DNA from: Xanthobacteraceae bacterium
Lineage (GTDB): Bacteria > Pseudomonadota > Alphaproteobacteria > Rhizobiales > Xanthobacteraceae
DNA: 64,000 nt
Reading direction: 5' to 3'
Assembly: GCA_023954195.1 (NCBI GenBank)
Contig: JAMLIK010000002.1
Coordinates: 620,001 to 684,000, forward strand
This document shows positions 18,228 through 27,856 of the stretch, piece after piece. Under the pieces are notes generated by a model. It saw only the letters and a list, made by a program, of their open reading frames with translations, did not search any database and was not told where the DNA came from. The first letter of the stretch is position 1, and the number at the start of each line of letters is the position of its first letter. The position numbers were made by a program, and so were the translations under genes.

Positions 18228-18590
18228 ATGACCGATATCTGGAACATCATTTCGTCGAACTACGTCACGGTGGGCAGCGCGACGCCGTCCAGCGTGAAGT
18301 ACGTCGCCGTCGATCCGGACATGTACCAGGGAAGCTGGAAGGGTAAATACGCCAACGGCACCTCGTTCGAGATGACGGTTTCCAATGTCAACGGCTTCCG
18401 CGCCAAGGCGAAATACGTGAGCGGAACCACGGTCAAGTATCAGGATGTGCTGATCCGCGACGGATCGTTCCGGATCGGCGATTCCAAGTTCATGGTCACC
18501 GGCGTGGACAAGGCGCAGATCGCCACCGTGGTGACCAGCCCGGTCACCGGAACCTCGACGCTGGAGAAGGCGCAGGCGACGCGGGGGTGA
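18228..18590 (+). CDS. Unknown small beta-rich protein co-transcribed with flaF
   Basis: I do not recognise this 120-residue protein. It has no signal peptide or membrane helix. The middle (residues about 36-100: SWKGKYANGTSFEMTVSNV, AKAKYVSGTT, KYQDVLIRDGSFRIGDSKF) alternates hydrophobic and polar residues with turns, suggesting a small beta barrel or sandwich with Ser/Thr-rich edges. The 18-nt gap after flaF implies the same mRNA, so a flagellum-related role such as a secreted or chaperone-like factor is possible but unproven. It stops 8 bp from the convergent FlaG-like gene. Confidence 0.65.
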   Translation: MTDIWNIISSNYVTVGSATPSSVKYVAVDPDMYQGSWKGKYANGTSFEMTVSNVNGFRAKAKYVSGTTVKYQDVLIRDGSFRIGDSKFMVTGVDKAQIATVVTSPVTGTSTLEKAQATRG

Positions 18591-18598
18591 CGGTCACA

Positions 18599-18943
18599 TC
18601 ACGCCGTTTTATCAGCGGCGTGTTCGCGCAACCTGTCATCCCTGAGCAGATCCATCGCGCGAAAATAGGCGCGGCGGCGCAGCAGGGCGTCGTCGGGAAA
18701 CTGCCGCACCACGAGGTTGCTGCGGTCGTCGACCACCTGATGGACCAGGGTGGCGGCGTCGCGGTCGAGCACGGTCTGGCGCGAGGTGCCGTCGCGCGGT
18801 CGTGCTGACGGATCCGCCGCCGTCACGGCCGCGACGGCGGGCAGCAGCGTGGCGACGGCCTGGCGCGCGGCGGCGCTGACGGGTTGCGCATCCGCAACCG
18901 CGACCGGCGCGTTGGCCGGCTTGATGTTGAAATCCATACCCAT
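18599..18943 (-). CDS. FlaG-like flagellar protein
   Basis: The 114-residue protein has a variable Ala-rich N-terminal half and a C-terminal segment (TVLDRDAATLVHQVVDDRSNLVVRQFPDDALLRRRAYF) that resembles the FlaG pattern of a beta hairpin followed by V-x-R-Q-x-P and a helix. FlaG proteins influence filament length in other bacteria. The start at 18943 has GGAGG five bases upstream. It sits among flagellar genes on the minus strand below flgN, separated by a family B repeat. The assignment is tentative. Confidence 0.55.
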   Translation of the reverse strand: MGMDFNIKPANAPVAVADAQPVSAAARQAVATLLPAVAAVTAADPSARPRDGTSRQTVLDRDAATLVHQVVDDRSNLVVRQFPDDALLRRRAYFRAMDLLRDDRLREHAADKTA

Positions 18944-19153
18944 GGCGGCCTCCTGGCATCCAACGAGTCAAATCCCAACCCCTGTCCACGGGCAAGCCTA
19001 GCCGTCGCCCTTCAACATCGCGTTAGCAAACACGATGAAGGCGCGGCTTCGACGATCGCGACGGTTTGATTGAAATGCGCGGCGACGACGCGCGTCATCA
19101 GGCGTCGCAGCGATCGCGATCCTTCGAGGTTCGCTGACGCGCTCCACGAAAGC

Positions 19154-19256
19154 CGTCATGCTCCGCGAAAGCGGAGCATCCAGTATTCCGCATGGGAAAG
19201 TCATCCCCTGTCCGCGCCGGGCGTACCGGATCGTCCGCCTTCGCGGACGATGACGC
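19154..19256. repeat. Family B palindromic repeat, copy B3
   Basis: Left hairpin TGCTCCGC-gaaa-GCGGAGCA (a GNRA loop) and right hairpin CGTCCGC-cttc-GCGGACG. It lies between flgN and the FlaG-like gene; nothing else is recognised in 18944-19273. Confidence 0.85.
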
Positions 19257-19273
19257 CTCGTTCGCGGTGAGCG

Positions 19274-19750
19274 CTACAGCGTCCGGCTGATCGCGAGCGG
19301 CGCGGCGTGGCGCGGGCCGGGGGCGGCGCGCTGGCCGCTGGCGGTGTAGGTCTGCGGCATGTTGCGGCGCTGCACTTCGCTGTTGACGCCGCGCACCACG
19401 CCCTCGGAGACGGCGTGGGCGGTCGCCAGCACCGTGAGATTGACTTGCAGCATGGCGCGGAAGGTCTCGTGCTGGCGTTGCAGCGCCGTCAGCAGGTCCG
19501 GCGCGACGGCGCGCAGGCGCGGCCCGTTCGCCTTCAGCGCCGAGATCAGGTTGACGTAGCGCCGCGACAGGCTGGTCTTGCCGGCTTCCAGCGCCATGGC
19601 GTCACTGACGCGGCCGGCGCGCATCAGATCCGTCTCGCGCTCCACGACGTTGAACAGCGCGGCCATCACCTCGGCCATCTCGGTCGCGAGCGGTTGCGGA
19701 TCGATCGCCGCGGTCGAGGACGACGACGGGGTTTGCGTGGGATGCGGCAT
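19274..19750 (-). CDS. FlgN-like flagellar chaperone
   Basis: The 158-residue protein is dominated by a long helical region (about residues 20-115) with heptad-like leucines and ends in a basic Pro/Ala tail. Size, helical content and position directly after flgJ and flgI match the FlgN-type chaperones that hold FlgK and FlgL monomers before export. Sequence similarity in this family is low, so context carries much of the call. The gene starts 14 nt after the flgJ stop and probably belongs to the flgI operon driven from the sigma-54 promoter near 21287. Confidence 0.6.
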   Translation of the reverse strand: MPHPTQTPSSSSTAAIDPQPLATEMAEVMAALFNVVERETDLMRAGRVSDAMALEAGKTSLSRRYVNLISALKANGPRLRAVAPDLLTALQRQHETFRAMLQVNLTVLATAHAVSEGVVRGVNSEVQRRNMPQTYTASGQRAAPGPRHAAPLAISRTL

Positions 19751-19764
19751 GGCGGGTCCTTGAA

Positions 19765-20097
19765 TTATCCGGCGCTGCCGGCCTGTTGCAGGATCAACGT
19801 GCGAAAGACGTCGCTGGCGATGCCGATGCCGCCGGCCTTCGCGAACGATTGCGCGTATTGCTCGGTCTGCATCGCGCGCCAGACGCCGGTGCCGGGCGTG
19901 TCGCCGAACGGGCCGTCGCCTTTCAGGCCGTCGGTCATCTGCGAAAACATCGCGTTGACGAACATCGCCTCGAAATCGCGCGCGGTGGATCGCGCCTTGG
20001 CCTGCGCCTGCGGCGAGACGCGCGCCAGCGCCTGCGCCATGGCGATGTCGGGGGTTGGATGGGGGTTGGCGGGGACAGTGGCGGCGAAGCCGGTCAT
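19765..20097 (-). CDS. flgJ: Rod-binding protein, FlgJ N-terminal domain type
   Basis: The 110-residue protein matches the rod-capping domain of FlgJ: ARDFEAMFVNAMFSQMTDGL followed by a central Gly-rich segment and QYAQSFAKAGGIGIASDVF. The muramidase domain found in enterobacterial FlgJ is absent, the usual state in Alphaproteobacteria, where a separate lytic enzyme is needed. It acts as a scaffold for rod assembly in the periplasm. The start codon overlaps the flgI stop in TGATG, a sign of translational coupling. A GTG one codon upstream is less likely. Confidence 0.85.
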   Translation of the reverse strand: MTGFAATVPANPHPTPDIAMAQALARVSPQAQAKARSTARDFEAMFVNAMFSQMTDGLKGDGPFGDTPGTGVWRAMQTEQYAQSFAKAGGIGIASDVFRTLILQQAGSAG

Positions 20098-21239
20098 CAC
20101 ATCACCTCGATATCGGCCTGGATCGCGCCGGCGGCCTTGATGGCCTGGAGAATGCTGATGAGATCGCGCGGGCCGATGCCGAGACCGTTGAGGCCGTCCA
20201 CCAGTTGCTGCAACGACACGCCGGATTTCACCAGCGCCAGCTTGCGGCCGTCTTCCTGCACGCCGACGCGGGTGTTGGGCGTCACCACGGTGCGGCCGCG
20301 CGCGAACGGTTGCGGCTGGCTGACCTGCGGGCTTTCGGAGATCGAGACGGTGAGGTTGCCTTGCGCCACCGCGACGGTGGCGACGCGCACGTCGCGGCCC
20401 ATGACGATGATGCCGGAGCGCTCGTCGATGACGATCCTGGCGCTCAGGTCCGGCTCCACCTGCAACTGCTCGATCTCGGTGAGGAAGGCGACCGCGTTGC
20501 CCTTGAACTGCGGCGGGATGCGCAGTTGCACGGTGGAGGGGTCGATCGGCTCGGCGCTGTTGACGCCGAGGTAATCGTTGATCGCGGAGGCGATGCGCTT
20601 GGCGGTGGTGAAATCGCCGTTGCGCAAGGCGAGGCGGACATGGGGCATGCGGTTCAGCGCGAACTCGATCTCGCGCTCGATGATCGCGCCGTTGGCGATG
20701 CGGCCGACGGTCGGCACGCCGCGGGTGATGCTGGCGGCGGCGCCCTCGGCGGAAAATCCGCCGATGGCGAGCGAGCCCTGGGCCACGGCGTAGACATTGC
20801 CGTCGGCGCCGAGCAGCGAGGTGACCAGCAGGGTGCCGCCTTGCAGGCTCTTGGCGTCGCCCAGCGCCGAGACGGTGACGTCCATCCGCGTGCCCTGGGT
20901 GCCGAAGGCGGGCAGGTTGCCGGTGACCATCACCGCGGCGACATTGCCGGTGCGGATGGTGGTGCCGCGGATATTGACGCCCATCCGCTCCAGCATCGCT
21001 TGCAGCGACTGCTTGGTGAAGGGAATGTTGTTGAGGGTGTCCCCGGTGCCGTTGAGGCCGACCACCAGGCCGTAGCCGATCAACTGGTTCTGGCGCACGC
21101 CCTCGATGTTGGCGAGGTCCTTGATGCGCGAGGTGGCGAAGGCCGCCGTCGAAGGCCAGGCCACGCCGAGCGCCAGCAACGCCACGCCGACCGCATAGAC
21201 CAAAGCCCGACCGAATCCCGTTTCATGCACGCCTGGCAT
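20097..21239 (-). CDS. flgI: Flagellar P-ring protein FlgI
   Basis: The 380-residue periplasmic P-ring subunit has a signal peptide (ALVYAVGVALLALGVAWPSTAAFA), then the mature start SRIKDLANIEGVRQNQLIGYGLVVGLNGTGD, a strong FlgI signature. Conserved C-terminal features (GPRDLISILQAIKAAGAIQADIEVM) are intact. An in-frame ATG at 21317 would lie upstream of the sigma-54 promoter, so the ATG at 21239, with GGGGAG upstream, is the real start. It heads an operon with flgJ and flgN and is divergent from fliX, the arrangement known from Caulobacter. Confidence 0.95.
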   Translation of the reverse strand: MPGVHETGFGRALVYAVGVALLALGVAWPSTAAFATSRIKDLANIEGVRQNQLIGYGLVVGLNGTGDTLNNIPFTKQSLQAMLERMGVNIRGTTIRTGNVAAVMVTGNLPAFGTQGTRMDVTVSALGDAKSLQGGTLLVTSLLGADGNVYAVAQGSLAIGGFSAEGAAASITRGVPTVGRIANGAIIEREIEFALNRMPHVRLALRNGDFTTAKRIASAINDYLGVNSAEPIDPSTVQLRIPPQFKGNAVAFLTEIEQLQVEPDLSARIVIDERSGIIVMGRDVRVATVAVAQGNLTVSISESPQVSQPQPFARGRTVVTPNTRVGVQEDGRKLALVKSGVSLQQLVDGLNGLGIGPRDLISILQAIKAAGAIQADIEVM

Positions 21240-21278
21240 CGTCGCTCCCCGCTGACGCCGCTTATCCCGCGTTAACCA

Positions 21279-21295
21279 TGCCAGTGCCGTGCCAA
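21279..21295 (-). promoter_or_regulatory. Sigma-54 promoter of flgI
   Basis: Read on the minus strand, TTGGCACGGCACTGGCA matches TTGGCACG-N4-TTGCA with one substitution (TGGC for TTGC) and exact GG-N10-GC spacing. The predicted start near 21268 leaves a leader of about 29 nt before the flgI ATG. Confidence 0.8.
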
Positions 21296-21369
21296 CTGGA
21301 ATGCGGAAAAACGCCATTGATTAAATTGATGAATTTTCGGCAATGGGCGCGGCGGCGCGATGCGGCGGG

Positions 21370-21405
21370 CGGCAAAACCGGGACAATCGGTAAATTTTGC
21401 CGGGT
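21370..21405 (-). promoter_or_regulatory. Paired ftr-like elements between flgI and fliX
   Basis: CGGCAAAACCGGG (from 21370) and CGGTAAATTTTGCCGGG (to 21405) lie 75-112 bp upstream of the flgI sigma-54 promoter and 65-100 bp upstream of fliX. By analogy to Caulobacter, FlbD could activate flgI and repress fliX from here. Confidence 0.6.
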
Positions 21406-21469
21406 CTTTACCGGGTGTTAACCATGCCGCGCCCAGGGTTCCCAGAAGCCATCTTCGCGGAACGCCATC

Positions 21470-21874
21470 ATGCGCATCACAGGCCCCAACGGGACAACCT
21501 TCGGAACGCCGGCCGGCGCGGCGCGGCGCGCCGGCGGCGGCTTTTCGCTGCCGGATCCCGGCGGCGCGAGCGCGGCGCGGCCGGCGGCGGCGCCGCGACC
21601 CATGGCCGGCATCGACGCGCTGCTGGCGTTGCAGGGAATCGAGGACGCCACCGAGCGGCGGCGGCGCTCGGTGGCGCGCGGCCGGGGCGCGCTCGACGCG
21701 CTCGACGGCCTCAAACTCGGGCTGTTGTCCGGGTCGCTCGACGGCGCCGCGGTGGCGCGCCTGCGCGATGCCGCCACCCATCTCAAGGAAAGCTCCGGCG
21801 ACCCCGGACTCGACGCCGTGCTGTCGGAAATCGAGCTGCGGGTCGAGGTCGAGCTGGCCAAGGCCGCGCGCTGA
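21470..21874 (+). CDS. fliX: Flagellar assembly regulator FliX
   Basis: The 134-residue protein matches FliX: start MRITGPNGT, a Pro/Ala/Gly-rich middle (residues 15-50) and the conserved C-terminal helical part MAGIDALLALQGIEDATERR...LDAVLSEIELRVEVELAK. In Caulobacter FliX binds FlbD and couples sigma-54 transcription to completion of the early basal body. Its presence, divergent from flgI, supports the FlbD/sigma-54 reading of the promoters here. A TTAACCAT half-site lies about 50 bp upstream. Confidence 0.9.
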   Translation: MRITGPNGTTFGTPAGAARRAGGGFSLPDPGGASAARPAAAPRPMAGIDALLALQGIEDATERRRRSVARGRGALDALDGLKLGLLSGSLDGAAVARLRDAATHLKESSGDPGLDAVLSEIELRVEVELAKAAR

Positions 21875-21959
21875 AACGGTCGCGGGTTCCATCGGGCACC
21901 TGGGAACCTGTATTCCGGCGCGGTGGGCAAGGTCTGCGACGATATTGTCTGCGATAGAG

Positions 21960-21978
21960 CCGCGCTATATAAGCGCGG
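21960..21978 (+). promoter_or_regulatory. Palindrome with TA-rich centre upstream of dksA
   Basis: CCGCGCT-atata-AGCGCGG is a perfect 7-bp inverted repeat centred 53 bp before the dksA start. The centre resembles a -10 element, so it may be a promoter overlapped by an operator. Confidence 0.4.
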
Positions 21979-22021
21979 CGCGGCGGACCCATTCCGCCGC
22001 CTCGAAGACAATGGATCGGCC

Positions 22022-22432
22022 TTGGAAAAGTTGAAGAATTATCGACCCTCCGAAAAAGAGCCCTTCATGAACGAGCGCCAGCGCGAGTATTTTCGCGGCA
22101 AGCTGCTGGCCTGGAAGGACGAGATCATCAAGGAGTCCAAGATCACGTTGCAGACGCTCCAGGAGGAGAACGTCAATCATCCGGATCTCGCCGATCGCGC
22201 CTCCTCGGAAACCGATCGCGCCATCGAACTGCGCTCGCGCGACCGCCAGCGCAAGCTGATTTCCAAGATCGACGCCGCGTTGCAGCGCATCGAGGACAAC
22301 ACCTACGGCTATTGCGAGGAAACCGGCGAGCCGATCTCGCTGAAGCGCCTTGAGGCGCGGCCCATCGCCACGCTCTCGGTCGAGGCCCAGGAACGCCACG
22401 AGAAGCGCGAGAAGGTCTATCGCGACGAATAG
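22022..22432 (+). CDS. dksA: RNA polymerase-binding transcription factor DksA, one-cysteine type
   Basis: The 136-residue protein has the coiled-coil HPDLADRASSETDRAIELRSRDRQ, with the two acidic tip residues of the DxxDxA-like motif, and the globular end YGYCEETGEPISLKRLEARP. The zinc-finger positions C-x2-C...C-x2-C keep only the first cysteine, as in the zinc-independent DksA described in Rhodobacter. It works with ppGpp at RNA polymerase to control rRNA and amino acid genes. TTG at 22022 is chosen because NYRPSEKEPFMNERQ ahead of the internal ATG (22067) is conserved in rhizobial DksA; the shorter 121-residue form is possible. Confidence 0.88.
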   Translation: MEKLKNYRPSEKEPFMNERQREYFRGKLLAWKDEIIKESKITLQTLQEENVNHPDLADRASSETDRAIELRSRDRQRKLISKIDAALQRIEDNTYGYCEETGEPISLKRLEARPIATLSVEAQERHEKREKVYRDE

Positions 22433-22638
22433 CGCGCGGCGCTTTCCGTCAGATACCGGGGTGCGAGTGGCGAGCCACGCGCTTCCAGCAAAACCGCGGA
22501 TACGCCAGGCGCCCGCCGGATGCGCGGCGGGCCGGGAACGCGTGCCGCATGCGCGCCACGCCCGCGAAGTTGCGTTTAGACGCTGACGTTCATCACAGTT
22601 CTGTTTTGCGGCCGCGCGATGCTGGCAATTTCGCGAGG

Positions 22639-22652
22639 ACCACGCTAGTGGT
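22639..22652. promoter_or_regulatory. Short palindrome ACCAC-N4-GTGGT
   Basis: ACCACGCTAGTGGT lies 38-51 bp before the binding-protein gene start. It is a possible operator; nothing else stands out in the 250 bp between dksA and this gene. Confidence 0.3.
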
Positions 22653-22689
22653 TCCACTCCAATAAAAAACTTCCAAGGAGAGTATGCGA

Positions 22690-23913
22690 ATGATTCGACT
22701 TCCGTCCCGTCTGGCCGCGATTTCGGTCGCAGCATTATTGCTCAGCGCCGGCGGCGCATTGGCTCAGAAGAAATACGACACCGGCGCCACCGACACGGAA
22801 ATCAAGATCGGCAATATCAATGCCTATAGCGGCCCGGCGTCCGCCTACAGCATCATTGCCAAGACCCAGGCCGCTTATTTCAAGATGATTAACGACCAGG
22901 GCGGCATCAACGGCCGCAAGATCGACTACATTTCCTATGATGACGGCTACAGCCCGCCGAAGGCGGTGGAGCAGACCCGCAAGCTGGTCGAGAGCGACAA
23001 CGTGTTGTTCATCTTCAACCCGCTCGGCACGCCGACCCAGTCGGCCGTTCACAAATACATGAACACCAAGAAGGTCCCGCAGCTCTTTATCGCCTCCGGC
23101 TCCAGCAAGTGGGACGACGCCAAGAATTTCCCGTGGACCATGGGCTTCCAGCCGAGCTACCGCTCGGAAGGGCGCATTTTCGCCAAGTACATCCTGGCCA
23201 ACAAGCCGGACGCCAAGATCGGAATCCTTTACGCCAACGATGACTTCGGCAAGGACTATCTGCTCGGCCTCAAGGACGTCCTGGGTGACAAGGCCTCCAA
23301 GATGATTATCGCCGAGGAGAGCTACGAGAACAGCGAGCCGACCATCGACGCTCACATCGTCAAGCTGAAGAATTCCGGCGCGGATGTGTTCGTCAACATC
23401 TCGACGCCGAAGTTCGCCGCCCAGGCCATCAAGAAGATGCACGAGATCGGCTGGAAGCCGCTGCACCTGATTACCGACGTGTCGATTTCGATCGGCGCGG
23501 TGATGAAGCCGGCCGGCTTCGATGCCGCCGAGGGCATTCTGTCCGCGGGCTATCTGAAGGACGCCGCCGACCCGCAGTGGAAGGACGACGCCGGCATGAA
23601 GAAGTTCATGGCGTTTGTCGACAAGTACATGCCGGGCGCCAATGTCACCGACGCCAACATGGTCTATGGCTACGCCTCGGCGCAGACCATGGCTCATGTT
23701 CTTCAGAAGGCCGGCGACAATCTCACTCGTGAGAACATCATGAAGCAGGCCGCCAGCATCAATAACTTCGAGCCCGACACGATTCTCCCCGGCATTCACG
23801 TCAAGACCAGCGCCGCCGACTTCGCGCCGATCGAGCAGCTCAAGATGATGAAGTTCCACGACGGCAAGTGGGACCTGTTCGGGGACGTGCTCAGCGCCGA
23901 GACCAACCGCTGA
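22690..23913 (+). CDS. Branched-chain amino acid-type ABC transporter substrate-binding protein
   Basis: The 407-residue periplasmic type I binding protein has a signal peptide ending GGALA-Q and a LivK-like mature start (TDTEIKIGNINAYSGPASAY...INDQGGINGRKIDYISYDDGYSPPKAVEQTRKLV). It captures an amino acid or a small aromatic or acyl ligand for a Liv-type permease; the ligand is unknown and no permease gene is adjacent. The ATG at 22690 sits 9 nt from AAGGAG, whereas the ATG at 22684 is only 3 nt away. It is monocistronic with a strong terminator, consistent with an abundant orphan receptor. Confidence 0.9.
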   Translation: MIRLPSRLAAISVAALLLSAGGALAQKKYDTGATDTEIKIGNINAYSGPASAYSIIAKTQAAYFKMINDQGGINGRKIDYISYDDGYSPPKAVEQTRKLVESDNVLFIFNPLGTPTQSAVHKYMNTKKVPQLFIASGSSKWDDAKNFPWTMGFQPSYRSEGRIFAKYILANKPDAKIGILYANDDFGKDYLLGLKDVLGDKASKMIIAEESYENSEPTIDAHIVKLKNSGADVFVNISTPKFAAQAIKKMHEIGWKPLHLITDVSISIGAVMKPAGFDAAEGILSAGYLKDAADPQWKDDAGMKKFMAFVDKYMPGANVTDANMVYGYASAQTMAHVLQKAGDNLTRENIMKQAASINNFEPDTILPGIHVKTSAADFAPIEQLKMMKFHDGKWDLFGDVLSAETNR

Positions 23914-23937
23914 TCGTCTCACGCGACTTCAACAGCA

Positions 23938-23972
23938 ACGGGCGGCGTCGAAATGGACGCCGCCCGTTTTTT
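23938..23972 (+). terminator. Rho-independent terminator
   Basis: A perfect 12-bp stem ACGGGCGGCGTC / GACGCCGCCCGT with loop GAAATG is followed by a run of six T. It lies 25 nt after the binding-protein stop and is the clearest terminator in the window. Confidence 0.95.
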
Positions 23973-24000
23973 ATTGCATCGCGCCGCAAGATCGCGGCGG

Positions 24001-24705
24001 CTATTCCGGTGCGCCGATCGTCACCGTGAGCGTGCCGACGCCGTCGACGCCGCATTCGACCTTGTCGCCGGGGTTGAGCGCGCCGACGCCGGCCGGGGTC
24101 CCGGTCAGGATGATGTCGCCGGCTTCGAGCGTGACCTGCTCGGACAATTTGGCGATGATCTCCGGCACGCTCCAGATCAGCTCGGTGAGGTCGCCCTTCT
24201 GCTTCTCGACGCCGTTCACCGCGAGCCAGATTTTGCCCTTCGACGGATGCCCGATCCGCGTGGCCGGCTGCAACGCGCCGCAGGGCGCGGAGCGCTCGAA
24301 CGACTTGCCGATTTCCCACGGCCGTCCCTTGTTCTTCGCCGCGCCTTGCAGGTCGCGGCGGGTCAGGTCGATGCCGACGGCGTAGCCGTAGACGTGATCG
24401 AGCGCGTCGGCGGCGGCGATGTCGCGGCCGCCGCTTTTCAGCGCCACCACCAGTTCGACCTCGTGATGGAAGTCCTTTGTCTGCGGCGGATAGGGGATGG
24501 TGGCGCCGTCGGCCACCACCATGTCGGCGTGCTTGGCGAAGAAGAACGGCGGCTCGCGGGTGTCGTTGCCCATTTCGCGGATGTGTTCGAGGTAGTTGCG
24601 GCCGACGCACCAGATGCGGCGCACCGGAAAGGCCCCGCTTTCACCGGCGACGGCGATGGCGGCTTGCGGCGGCGCGGCAATGACGAAGGGCGTTGCGGTG
24701 CTCAT
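24001..24705 (-). CDS. Fumarylacetoacetate hydrolase (FAH) family protein
   Basis: The 234-residue enzyme shows the FAH core: RRIWCVGRNYLEHIREMGN, FFFAKHADM, the metal-binding HHEVELVVAL (E-x-E type), YGYAVGIDLTRRDLQ, KSFERSAPCG, and TGTPAGVGALNPGD. Members hydrolyse C-C bonds of acylpyruvates or act as oxaloacetate decarboxylases in aromatic and tyrosine catabolism; the exact substrate is open. The ATG at 24705 follows GGGATCGCCC. The ABC exporter gene lies just upstream (38-bp gap) in the same direction, so the two are probably co-transcribed. Confidence 0.88.
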   Translation of the reverse strand: MSTATPFVIAAPPQAAIAVAGESGAFPVRRIWCVGRNYLEHIREMGNDTREPPFFFAKHADMVVADGATIPYPPQTKDFHHEVELVVALKSGGRDIAAADALDHVYGYAVGIDLTRRDLQGAAKNKGRPWEIGKSFERSAPCGALQPATRIGHPSKGKIWLAVNGVEKQKGDLTELIWSVPEIIAKLSEQVTLEAGDIILTGTPAGVGALNPGDKVECGVDGVGTLTVTIGAPE

Positions 24706-24743
24706 GGGCGATCCCGTGTGATGGAGGGAAGGGGCGGTCCAGT

Positions 24744-26546
<1,803 letters not shown>

Positions 26547-26665
26547 TCGCGTTCCAGGGAGCGGCGGCAAGGCCGCGCGCGTCCGGGTTGCATGCGAGAA
26601 TGCCCGTCTCACTTGCCCGCTCGGCGCGGCTTTTTCAAGCCGGAACCGGAGGTTTTATCGGTGGT

Positions 26666-27679
26666 TCAGGCGGTTTCCGCCCGCCGTTGCTCGCCGCCGC
26701 GGCTTTGCGCGAGCCTCGCCTCCCACGCCAGCGCGTGCGCGGCCATGGTCGGCAGGTCGTCATATTGCGGCGTCCAGTCCAGCGTGGCGCGGATGTGGCG
26801 GGTATCGGCGATCATGGCGGTGATGTCGCCGGGCCGGCGCGGCGCGTATTGGACCGCGAAATTGTGCCCCGCGGCGCGCCGCACCGCCTCGACGGCTTCC
26901 AGCACCGAATAGCCGCGCCCGCAGCCGCAGTTCACCGTGGTCGGGACGCCGCCCCGCCGCAGATAGGCGAGCGCCGCGCGGTGGGCCTGCGCCAGGTCGC
27001 TGACATGGACGAAGTCGCGGATGCAACTGCCGTCCGGCGTCGGATGGTCGGTGCCGTAAATGTCGACCTTGGCGCGCTGGCCGGTGGCGGCTTCCACCGC
27101 GATCTTCAGGAGCGGGGCGGCGCCCGGCGTCGCGAGCCCGACGCGGGCGAGCGGGTCGGCGCCGGCGGCGTTGAAACAGCGCAGCACCACGAACTGGAAA
27201 TCATGCACGGCGGCGAGGTCGTGAATCATGATCTCGCTCATCAGCTTCGAGGCGCCGTAGGGCGACAGCGGCCGCGTCGGCGCGTCCTCCCGCACCGGCA
27301 CCTGATCCGGGTTGCCGTAGACCGCGGCGCTGGACGGAAAAATGAAGCGGCGGACGTTGCCCTTCGTTGCGGCCGCCAGCAGGTTGCGGGTGGTCATGGT
27401 GTTGTTGCGGTAGTAGCCGAGCGGATCGCGCATCGAATTCGGCGTCACGATGGAGCCGGCGAAATGAATGATGGCCTCGATGCCGTGATTGGCGATTACC
27501 CCGGCGATCAGATTCTCGTCGCCGGCGTCGCCGATGTAGAGCGGCACGCCTTCCGGCAAAGCGGCGGAGAAGCCGGTGGACAGGTTGTCGACCACCGCCA
27601 CGCTCTCGCCGGCTTCCACCAGGGCGAGAACCGTGTGGCTGCCGATGTAGCCCGCGCCGCCGGTCACGAGTACGGTCAT
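26666..27679 (-). CDS. galE: UDP-glucose 4-epimerase
   Basis: The 337-residue short-chain dehydrogenase-type enzyme interconverts UDP-glucose and UDP-galactose for surface polysaccharide. The NAD motif GGAGYIGSH is at residues 7-15, the catalytic serine in PSSAAVYG (116-117) and the Y-x3-K pair Y141/K145 in SPYGASK. C-terminal substrate-binding features (CIRDFVHVSDLAQAH) are present and the length is normal. It is followed by the ABC exporter gene about 120 bp downstream and is divergent from the heptosyltransferase gene. Confidence 0.93.
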   Translation of the reverse strand: MTVLVTGGAGYIGSHTVLALVEAGESVAVVDNLSTGFSAALPEGVPLYIGDAGDENLIAGVIANHGIEAIIHFAGSIVTPNSMRDPLGYYRNNTMTTRNLLAAATKGNVRRFIFPSSAAVYGNPDQVPVREDAPTRPLSPYGASKLMSEIMIHDLAAVHDFQFVVLRCFNAAGADPLARVGLATPGAAPLLKIAVEAATGQRAKVDIYGTDHPTPDGSCIRDFVHVSDLAQAHRAALAYLRRGGVPTTVNCGCGRGYSVLEAVEAVRRAAGHNFAVQYAPRRPGDITAMIADTRHIRATLDWTPQYDDLPTMAAHALAWEARLAQSRGGEQRRAETA

Positions 27680-27856
27680 GAACCTGTTCCACCGCGCGCC
27701 GACAGCGCGCCAATCGGCGGAGTCTACGGCCGCAGCGGTGCAGACAAGGTAAAACCAGGCGCGTGAACCGCGGATTCGCGATGAACTTGGCGGCGAAACG
27801 TGGTTATGGTTGCCAAATCCTCACCGAATTCCGGACAATGCGGATTGCGAGCGACG

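Noticed and set aside
21271-21280. TTAACCAT near the flgI promoter as a CtrA site
   Set aside because: Only one half-site; no TTAA seven bases away. The same holds for 21418 and for 52238 before fliL.
21240-21317. N-terminal extension of FlgI from ATG 21317
   Set aside because: It would lie upstream of the sigma-54 promoter and precede a normal signal peptide.
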